Shown here in pieces: positions 55,975-64,000 of a stretch of DNA of 64,000 nucleotides; positions within the stretch are counted from its first letter, which is position 1, and each line of letters opens with the position of its first letter. Source of the stretch: Sarcomyxa edulis (Eukaryota; Basidiomycota; Agaricomycetes; Agaricales; Mycenaceae); contig QUOL01000003.1 of assembly GCA_009761415.1 (NCBI GenBank), positions 1 to 64,000 on the forward strand, read 5' to 3'. The translations under genes were made by a program, and so were the position numbers. The notes under the pieces were generated by a model. That model was not told where the DNA came from and made no database searches. It was given only the letters and a program-made list of their open reading frames with translations.

Positions 55975-58967
55975 TCAGCTAGAGGACGCTACATGCTCTT
56001 CTCCAGAATCACAAACCCTCCTCAACAACGCCCTCAACTCAACCGTCGACAACACAGTACCCCTCAACCCCCCAGCATACATATTCCAAACCACATCCCT
56101 GAAACCCACATACTCGTCCATAATTCTATCCTGCACATGCTCCACCAGCACCCCCACCGTTCGATCATCTTCGAGATACAGCCTCATCCTCGCCACGTTC
56201 CCTCTCAGGTCCCGTTCACACGACGCACGGAAATTCCTGTCTAGCTCTTCAGCACCGGGTTGTTGGGCCCATGGTTGTGAGGTGAGTTCAGCGGGCAGTT
56301 CTTTACGCGAGGCATTGTAAGCGTCGATTCGTTCTCGCCATGCCCTGAGTGGATCACAGATAGGATTAGCGCAATACGATATGACATCCTCGCATGCTCT
56401 TTTCAATTCATGGTCAATGCCCTATCATCAACCAGATTAACGCGAATTGCAATGGTAGAGCGTCTCCACTCACATGCTTAGCTTCGACAATACTCTGCTC
56501 AGTCCTCGGCATACCCAACGACGCAAACAACGCATCAGGTAATAACGAAGTCGTCTTGTTCAACATAGTCGCTAGCCTCTCTACGCAATGATGATCATTA
56601 TCAATGCGCAACACTTGTTTACAAAGAAAGGTACCACTTGCCTGTGACGCCTGCATAGTCGAGATTAGGTTCCACATCTCGTTGAACGAGGTCGAGGTTA
56701 TGCGCTATTTCTTTTAGGATGAGCAGATGTCGGACTAGGAACAATAGACCGTCCAGCGTGCTCGTCGGCGGGTTCCGCTGTTTGATCAAATCTCCCGCTA
56801 CGACTAAGGATTGTCGACACAGGCTAACGGCCTCCTGAGCGATATCTTCGAATATCGCAGGCTAGAAAAGATAAGCTCGCGGGAGATTTACCATGAAAGG
56901 ATATAGAATAGATACCTTGACGAAATCATGAAGTTGAGAAAGAACCCAAACGACTTTCTGTAGCGTCGGGAACCACGTATCTTGCTTATCAAGAGACGGC
57001 AACCTGAATATCTGACTAACGCTCTCCTTCTCCTTGATCTCATACCCGCTCGGGGGTTTGCTAGCATCTATTCCACATTCAGACCCGTTTCAACGAGGAA
57101 GAGAAGAGCACACACCGACGAGTTTATCTGGATACATGAGATCCTCAGACCTTGGCACAAAATACCGAATATCAGACTGTATAACAGACTGAGCTTTGAA
57201 GAACAATCGTGTCTGTGCATCCTGAAGAACCATCTGCAGAAGATGACTGATATGCAATCGGCCGAGACCTTTTGGCTTTTTAGCGGTAGCGTCCAGATCG
57301 GTAATCAACTCGTCGATGTCTTCGTCGTCACCGTCATCTTCAGCTGAAGGTGAATCAGGGAGAGTGGTGACATCTAGGACCATGAGAGCCTGCAGGACTG
57401 TGCAGACTTCACAAAGGGCCGTTAACCGTGGTTCGTGTAGGATACGGGGACGTAGATCGTCATACAAGTAGTCGCACAGGTTTTCTAGGTATTGGCTGCT
57501 CAAACAGGATTAGTATAAAAGACGTGAAGATGTTATTGTGGGGAACGCACTATAACTGATCTTCACCGGTACTAAAGAATTTTCGATAGAGGTTGAATTC
57601 ATCCGTGCAGAGTTGTTTCAGATAACTGCAACCCGCTCGCGTCTGACGTCGTGAATCAACGGAAGAAGAAGGTCAGAGCGACGGAAAGGGCCTACCAGTT
57701 CTACTAATTCTGTACGGGTAGGATCTAAACCCTTGATCTCTTCCATGAGACGGCCAATAAGGAGAGCTTTACGCGAGCTGAAGTATGCCGTATGGCACTC
57801 GGTCAGAAGAGCCGAGAGATCGTCAGGATGCACTTGACCCCTTCGTTCCAGCTCCCCCAGAAGTGGCGCAAGTTGTGCAGAGACCGTCCTGAATCGGGTA
57901 TACAGAAGGTGCATCTGTGCAGTGGGAGACACGTCCTGTACACACAGGACTATCAGGATATGTGCTTAGAATGAAGGACACCGAGGACTTGCCTTTTCCG
58001 AAAGTCGTTTAGAGACGTCGCTTGTTAACGCTCTGAGAGATCCAACAAAGTACATCTTTATCAGGGTCATTGCTCGTGTCATGCATTGTTGAAAACGCAG
58101 GAGGTAGATTTCTGCTTCTCTGAAATGGCGCTGCAGGGAGGTCAATCTAAGTCGTTGTGATTGTGGGGTGGGACGTACGTGTGCTTTCAGATAATCAATG
58201 CAGATGTCAACCCGTTCGACCATGTACAAAAAGTCGGTTTGTAGGACGAGGGATTCGCCTGGGTGGTTGAGCATACGTGTCGCGTGTTCCAGCTCTTGGA
58301 AGTACTCCAATCGTGTACCTATCTCCTCAGTCAACTCTAGTAGTCCATCCTACATGATCCTGTCAGTAGAGTTCACATATACATTGTACGACAAACGCAC
58401 CCGTTCTTCGAGCAATCTCTCACACGCATCCTTCAAACTCTTCCCGCCTTCTTCCACTCCTCTCCACCCTTCAATCATACTATCCACCTCTCTATCCACT
58501 TCATCTATCTTCTCCACCAGCCGATCACACGTATCGAGATGCTCAGAAACACTCGCGACATGTTGTCGAAAGTGAGCTTCTTGGCTATGGGCGACGGAAC
58601 GGTCGATCAAGGCAAACCAGTCGTAGAATTGTTGTGGTGTTTGAACTGGTTGTTTCGGATGTAGTGCGTGGTGTGCCGAGTTGGGTGGAATTGGCGTTGA
58701 AGGACGAGACGAGGGTCGAGGACTGTCGACTCTATCTGCTGTAAACTTGCTACCAAGCTGTAGCTGCTGATCGAACGAGATACTCAAGAAGCTCACCTTC
58801 AGTGGTAAAGGAGCCTTTTCACAAGCAGCTCGTACAAGGCCTATACTGCGAACTTCGATGTCATCGAGGGGTGCTTTCAATTCCCAATCTTCTACGGTAA
58901 TGATTGGTTTCGGATGTGGTGTCAAGGAGGTTGGGCCTGCTCTCCGTTGATTCCGATTTGAAGACAT
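55975..58967 (-). CDS. COG3: Conserved oligomeric Golgi complex subunit 3
   Basis: COG3 (Sec34) is a lobe-A subunit of the COG tethering complex that keeps Golgi enzymes in place by retrograde vesicle tethering. The first exon starts MSSNRNQRRAGPTSLTPHPK and has TVEDWELKAPLDDIEVRSIG, then the Sec34 helical region FYDWFALIDRSVAHSQEAHF and GGKSLKDACERLLEERVRLS. Further exons give EYFQELEHATRMLNHPGESL, TDFLYMVERVDICIDYLKAH and RHFREAEIYLLRFQQCMTRA. Later: HLLYTRFRTVSAQLAPLLGE, SDIRYFVPRSEDLMYPDKLV and LDVTTLPDSPSAEDDGDDED, an acidic insert. The end, from 56406, reads KRACEDVISYCANPICDPLR to EEHVASSS and stops at 55975. At least ten introns; the length of about 850 residues is usual. Divergent from ELP6, with 177 bases between start codons. 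Confidence 0.88.
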
Positions 58968-59144
58968 TCAGACACTTGAATGGTATGAAGACCTAGAAGA
59001 ATAAGTATCTCATGGACGCGCTACGCGTAATAAAGTGGAATTGAGCAGGAGAGAAAGCTTGGACTTAGCTGGCTTGGCGTGGGACCCTTCGATCATAACA
59101 TTCGACCGTGACTGACTGTGACTTGTCACCCTTCTCACTTTAGC
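58968..59144. promoter_or_regulatory. Shared promoter of COG3 and ELP6
   Basis: Only 177 bases separate the start codons of two divergently transcribed housekeeping genes, so one bidirectional control region must serve both. No clear TATA box; short CGCG and GACTGACTGTGACT strings are present. A CTCACTTTAG string lies just before the ELP6 ATG. Confidence 0.55.
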
Positions 59145-60030
59145 ATGTTCCCGCCATTCGATTCTCCTCCAGCCAGCCAATGTCTTCTCATCACAGACGA
59201 ACTTCCATCTCCTGCAGATTTTGTTCTACATCGCAGCTTAGCATCACACTTCAAACAATCAAAATCATCTAAATGCATCGTACTCTCCGTTACAGAGGAT
59301 TTCGCAAGATGGAAAACCATAGCTGCTAAATCGGTGAACTTGCGTTCATTCTCATCCGGGATATATGTTCCCAATTACTAACCGCCGTAGACAGAATCAG
59401 AACCTAACCAATAATTCCGCCTCTGGATCGCTTGTCTTCATAGACGTCCTATCGCATATCCAACCCGGCAGTGGATCCCTACGCATCATATTCGACCTTG
59501 TCTCTTCTGCAATAAGTTCCGAAGCAAACACATTGGTGATCCTGGACGACATCACATCCCTAGAGTGGATAGGATTCCCTTCTCTCGACATCTCACGCTT
59601 CGCGCGTGCCCTATGCGCCTTGTGTCGCAACGTACATATCTTTCCATCCTCTATACAATTGGACTGTAATGCATCATGCTAACGATTAACCATAGTCAAA
59701 CGCGTCTCTCATCATCCGACATCACCTCATAACTCCTGAAGAACCCGACGAACTGTTTCGTGTGCTACTTCAGTTGTGCACCTATCACATGGACGTACGG
59801 CCTTTGTCCAGCGGCAAAAGCGGTGCCGTCAGTGGGGAAGTGAGTGAACATCGTAACTCGCGTCCTCATCCTTAACTGAGTACGATACTTTCCAGATTGC
59901 TTTCCACGCTGGACCGGCCAATTTCATAGAGGATATACCACTCGTTTCCAGGAGCTCGGCTGTCCAATACAGATTAACGGATAATGGCGCAGTCTTCTTC
60001 GAACGCGGGACAGGAGGAGGAGTGCTCTGA
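59145..60030 (+). CDS. ELP6: Elongator complex subunit ELP6
   Basis: ELP6 is a RecA-fold, ATPase-like subunit of the Elp4-Elp5-Elp6 hexamer in Elongator, which modifies wobble uridines in tRNA. Exon 1 starts MFPPFDSPPASQCLLITDEL and continues FVLHRSLASHFKQSKSSKCI and SVTEDFARWKTIAAKS. The following exons give SGSLVFIDVLSHIQPGSGSL, NTLVILDDITSLEWIGFPSL with a Walker-B-like LVILDD strand, ASLIIRHHLITPEEPDELFR, LLQLCTYHMDVRPLSSGKSG and, last, SAVQYRLTDNGAVFFERGTG ending GGVL with a stop at 60028-60030. The conserved C-terminal QYRLTDNGAVFFERG block is characteristic of fungal ELP6. No Walker A Lys, as usual for this subunit. About 260 residues. Frame intact after splicing. Confidence 0.82.
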
Positions 60031-60690
60031 TTTTAATCGGACGATGCGAAAAGAAAACGTGCCATGCCCTGTCATGATTCAAGGCACATACACACTGAAG
60101 TTTTCATCAGGAGGTACGCTCAATCTGTCTATCACTACAGTATCATCAAAACTGAAATATACTCGTCAATTCCAGATGGTGAATGGCATACGAAGGCGAC
60201 CGTCGAGATACTCACACCGCCGAATCGGTACGGAGTCTATAGAGTCCCACCAGTGTTCTAACACCTGCACTCGTTTCCGTATGTCGAAACGTCCCTCGTA
60301 CTGGTCTCTACATATGTCACTTTTGCTGCGCTGTTGTACGGTTATTTTACTCTCGAGGTGACTCTAATTTTCCCAAGTCCTGAGATCTATATGTGCAGTC
60401 TATCCAGAACGGAACGGGAAGGAAGCTGTACAGAATCGCAGGCCTGATAGACTGGCACTCGAAATGATTCACGAGAAAATATGAAATGGGTCACACGCTG
60501 AATCTATCGATACAGACTACATCATAAGAGAGTTATAAGCGTAGGCAAGGAGACTAGTAAAGCAAAGTAAAGTAGTGTACAGGGGAGACGACATAATAGG
60601 TAGGCTAGTAGAGTAGTGTAGGCGAGGCGAGATGGAAATGTGTGGCGTACTTAGGTGACCAGATAGCAGCGAAAGGAGAAGCTGAACGAG
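60031..60690. other. Intergenic; one coding-like fragment
   Basis: Between convergent genes. A plus frame near 60140-60261 reads IIKTEIYSSIPDGEWHTKAT and VEILTPPNRYGVYRVPPVF before a stop and looks coding, but lies after the ELP6 stop and has no recognised family. The rest is low-complexity with repeated AGTA strings near 60560-60620. Confidence 0.4.
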
Positions 60691-61179
60691 TCAAACTTCC
60701 CTATCCACATATGCATGATATATCGAGCCAAACACCCTCAAGGCTTCCGAATCCTCGTGGTATGTAGAAAAGTCAGGTAACTCCGGGGTATACTTGATAG
60801 CATCCATCAATCGCTGCATCTTCTCCACGTCGGTCCAATCCAACGGATGGGCCGCTTCACTGCCTGTGAGACAAGTTTCCTCGTCATCGCCAGAGAGTTT
60901 CAACAGAATCTGAACCGCACCCAAGGGTAAATCGGTTTTTGACATGATATCCTCAAGGGTCCGTTTTTGGTGGTACCATTCACGACGCGAGGCCAGGAAT
61001 AAAGTACGACCTTGGAGCTCAGGAGGTTTGGATTTTTCGACTATGATAGCGCGGCAGTCGTCTAGTAGAGATCATAGTAAGAGAGGCTCTAATAACTAAG
61101 TACTTGGGTGGTTAATTCCATCAGTGCAACAAAAGAAACCAAGGATTCCACACACCTCTCTGTTGACTCTCGTCATCAT
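60691..61179 (-). CDS. Small acidic protein, unknown
   Basis: I do not recognise this protein. A first exon MMTRVNRE (61179) joins over a GTGTGT...TACTAG intron to DDCRAIIVEKSKPPELQGRT, and the frame runs on through LFLASRREWYHQKRTLEDIM, SKTDLPLGAVQILLKLSGDD and TDVEKMQRLMDAIKYTPELP to AYVDREV and a stop at 60691. About 135 residues, acidic at the C terminus, no signal peptide or membrane segment. A later Met at 60945 would remove the first 50 residues. The helical, compact composition suggests a real small soluble protein. The first exon is the least certain part. Confidence 0.5.
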
Positions 61180-61684
61180 CTTTGCTAATTCAGTGACATG
61201 TTCTTAGATGGGGGAGGTATCCGCGAGGCGGTTTGAACATTACGGTGATGCCGACAGGACAAAAGGTTGAGAAAAGGGCTGCATGGACTCTAAGCTCAAA
61301 AATAGAAGCAGATTAGATTAGATTGGAGTCATTCCCACGGGTTGATAGACGCTCAAATAACCCATTCGGCCAAGTCTGACTTGGCCAAAGGTTTACCAAA
61401 CTCAATTGCGTGTCTCTCCATGGCTACAGCCACAGCTCCAACTTTTGCAACTCCAAGAGCTCGCGTCAAAATGACTCTTTCTACGTTCAGACCGTTCAGA
61501 CTGCAGATCTTCAGAAGCTTCAGCTTACACTTGAACGTTGAACGGTCAACTTCATAATGAGTCTGAGACTCTGAGTCGACGGTTTCCATACATTTGAGGC
61601 ATAACATGTGTGAGTACATAGAATCGATGAACATACTCTCACTCACAGAACAGCCTCCCCAATAATAGCTGGTATCACGGTCGT
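61180..61684. other. Intergenic, no gene seen
   Basis: About 500 bases between two co-oriented minus-strand genes. Short frames only. Confidence 0.5.
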
Positions 61685-63160
61685 TTACATAGCATCGAAA
61701 TAGACATGAGCTTCCAGACCCTTGTCAATAAGACCTTGTATTATTCGAATATCCATAGCATTGCGAGACGGGATGCTAGACTGGAAGAACTTCAGGCCTA
61801 GATCCCGCCGAGCAGATACCATGTATCCAATATGACCTGGTGTGACAGCATATCTTCCAAATCCGCCCAATGTAAGTCTCCTCAGGTTACGCCACACGTT
61901 CGTGAGGAGAGGCGCAAGAGTACGATCGGTGAGGTGGGGCGATTGTAAGGTGAGCTCTCGAATCTCTTCGCAATAGGTGAAGATCAATATGAAATCTCTT
62001 TCTGGACGAAAGGGATCGACGAGCGTGAGTTGGTCCAGTCGAGGGGCAGAATCGCGAAAGAATGTGAGAAGGCCTTCAGGCCGCGCGGGTAAAGGGTCTA
62101 CGTCTTTTTGGAAGATCGAAAGGCTTTTGAGTCGTTTCGCAACGATGGCCTCGAAGAAAGGGCCCACGTCAGTTTCTCCTTTTATTTCCAAAGTCAATAG
62201 CGCTCCTAATTCGAATTGTTCGAACGAGTCGATGGGGTGGAACAAGTCACATAAGCCCCATATCTTGAGTGTCTCGAGAGCAGCGCAATGACGTAGAGCT
62301 GTCAGATACTCCCAAGTTGAAAGACTCATCTCAACGTGTAGATTCGTGAGGCGACCAAGAGGCAAAGACGAAGGTAGAGACTGCGCTCGCCACTTGACGT
62401 CGCGAAGGTGAGGGAACGCCGCTGCATGGGTCATGAAGGTTTGCTGATCATCCCACGACGGCACATTGAAACTTATTGCCTTGAGTGGAGGCTCCTGGGA
62501 AACTATCGGCCAAGGAATGTACCTGAGTAGCACCCAGTCCTCCACCTCTGCAATATCGATATCGATATATTCCCAACGATGTATCAGGTCGAGGAATAGC
62601 CTAACGACGTGCTTGGTCAAAGTCCTGGCTCTGTGGTCTGCGCCGGGGGGTTGGAGGATGCGAAGAGATAATGGGAGTTCTTTAGAGTGTCGAAGCCAAG
62701 AAACGATGGCGGAATGCGTTGGTACCTTGGGCTGATACTGATCTACGGATAAGGAACGCCAGAGAGACGCCATATCGAAAGCGACGCGTCTCCAATCTTT
62801 GCAGACAAGAGTGAGGAGGAGGGGTGCTCGGGATTTGTGGGGAACGATGAAGTCTTCTCGTGGTAGACAGTATAGGAATACGAGCCGAAGGACCAGTTCT
62901 GGGACTCGCATACCCCATTTATCCGTCTCGTGCACGGGATGTGACCACATATCATCGTCGAGTTGATACGTGGAGGGCGCAGCGGGCACATATCCCAATT
63001 CTTGCGGGCGTGAAGTTTCATTTCCTGTATGTGAATTGTGTTATTTTGAGGAAAAAAGGTCTCAACAAATCGTCACGCACCCATCGTTGCTGGTCTGTGA
63101 TACTATCTCTTCTCGACGCGTCGACTGTAGTGCAAGGCGGGGTCTACGAGCACTCCTCAT
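61685..63160 (-). CDS. F-box-like protein
   Basis: A probable substrate adaptor of an SCF ubiquitin ligase, of the type greatly expanded in agaricomycetes. A first exon starts MRSARRPRLALQSTRREEIV at 63160. A GTGCGT...ATACAG intron joins it to NETSRPQELGYVPAAPSTYQ. The F-box-like part is VPELVLRLVFLYCLPREDFI then LLLTLVCKDWRRVAFDMASL and WRSLSV. The rest, about 370 residues in one uninterrupted exon, alternates short beta strands and helices with leucine-rich-repeat-like spacing (LTNLHVEMSLSTWEYLTALR, LRRLTLGGFGRYAVTPGHIG) and ends GLEAHVYFDAM. This is the longest single exon in the interior of the window. The substrate is unknown. Confidence 0.75.
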
Positions 63161-64000
63161 ACAGATACTGGGAGACGGTATTTGAAAAGATTGTAACAAG
63201 GTCGTTAGGTGCGCCTATAACGTCTAAGGCCTGACGGTGATGGCCAAGTATAAGGTCGTCCTAAAAATAACTCCACGAGCATACTTACAAGGGAAGTGGT
63301 TCGAAGTTGTTTTGTCTTGTTCGCAGTATGGCCAATGGGCGTGTCTTGTATACAAGGGAGCAGCACAATCAATCGGATCGACCTGGAAAGAAGACGAGTA
63401 ACTTGTAATCAGTGAGGGTCTGAAAGACCTCCAACTCGCGCCACTACCGCACGTAGTAGAGTCTGCTATCTTGAGTCTTATGCTCTATTCACGCGATAAA
63501 ATATCATGCAGTACCATCCGAGCTAGTTTTGAGGAGGGGAGGGGGCGAAAAACAGATGCGATATCATAGGAACCGTCCGAGAAGATTTCGGGAGAGGGTC
63601 ATATCTTCCGCTGCCACGAAGAATCTCACAGCTCGCATAAGTTTCGGAGACTTCTGCCCAGGGTATCAACGGGTATGCGGAAGGCCAGCCTGAGACACGA
63701 GTTCGAGTTCAAGGAGGAGGTTGGGAGGAGGTAAGGAAGAGGGTTCGAGTCGACGACGTGACAAGACCGTCACGGACAGCGACTTGCGCGACGGTCACGG
63801 CCGACGCGATTTTCGCTCTCACTATCACTCACTCGGGGCCTCAGGCTCCTTCACCGCATTTCTTCGTTCAGCTTCATGAGATGTCTACTGGGTGAGAGTG
63901 AAAAACTACTGGGTGAGAGTGGAAAACTACAAAGCCTACTATGTCTTGCCCGTTCAAGGGATCGACCTGTCGGGTGGCTCAGCTAAGTTTCCTGGAAAAC
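63161..64000. other. Promoter side of the F-box gene, no gene seen
   Basis: Contains the F-box promoter. The final 300 bases are G-rich and include a 21-bp tandem duplication. Any gene to the right lies outside the window. Confidence 0.5.
63885..63926. repeat. Two-copy 21-bp tandem repeat
   Basis: CTACTGGGTGAGAGTGAAAAA is followed directly by CTACTGGGTGAGAGTGGAAAA, then by a partial CTAC. One base differs between units. Confidence 0.8.

Noticed and set aside
63740..63790. TTCGAGTC-containing stretch as a tRNA T-arm
   Set aside because: No matching acceptor stem, anticodon arm or D-arm could be folded around it.

Overview
The window is one physical end of a fungal chromosome plus about 64 kb of adjoining sequence. 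It opens with about 17 perfect CCCTAA units, the C-rich strand of a TTAGGG telomere. The genes are split by many short introns with GT...AG borders. They encode basidiomycete-type families: a DUF6535-like membrane fragment, a DUF6593-like protein, MYND/MSS51-like and Zn2Cys6 proteins, tandem CBM20 domains, an F-box protein and a Galpha typical of mushroom-forming fungi. I infer an agaricomycete; the order cannot be fixed from the sequence. All multi-exon models below were spliced by eye, so outer coordinates are firmer than every internal border.

Layout. 1-103: telomere. 104-8045: gene-poor subtelomere with palindromes, short repeats and a decayed DUF6535-type fragment. 8046-22230: Zn2Cys6 regulator (-), a 3.5 kb gene desert, a MYND/MSS51-like protein (-), a P450 with two frameshifts (+), and an SLMAP/Far9-like FHA tail-anchored protein (-). 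23154-28285: Galpha (-), a small AT-hook-like protein (-), Dap1/PGRMC (+). 28725-31756: three GFA/CENP-V-fold zinc protein copies (one truncated, one intact on -, one intact on +), with a 61-bp hairpin-bearing direct repeat between the two intact copies. 31949-37219: a co-oriented catabolic-looking block of amidohydrolase, alpha/beta hydrolase and FAH-family hydrolase; the last two may be a single fused gene. 37555-47464: secreted or surface functions: a twin-CBM20 protein, a small MLKL/HeLo-like helical protein, an OPT oligopeptide transporter and a class 3 lipase. 48856-63160: mostly housekeeping genes: PWWP protein, DUF6593-like protein, a membrane protein, COG3 and ELP6 (divergent, 177 bp apart), a small unknown and an F-box protein.

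Overall the telomere-proximal half carries accessory, duplicated and broken genes, whereas the interior half carries conserved single-copy genes. The central block (GFA, amidohydrolase, alpha/beta hydrolase, FAH) plus nearby OPT transporter, lipase and starch-binding protein suggests nutrient scavenging or small-molecule catabolism. No substrate can be assigned from sequence. I see no CRISPR array, tRNA, rRNA or intact transposon.
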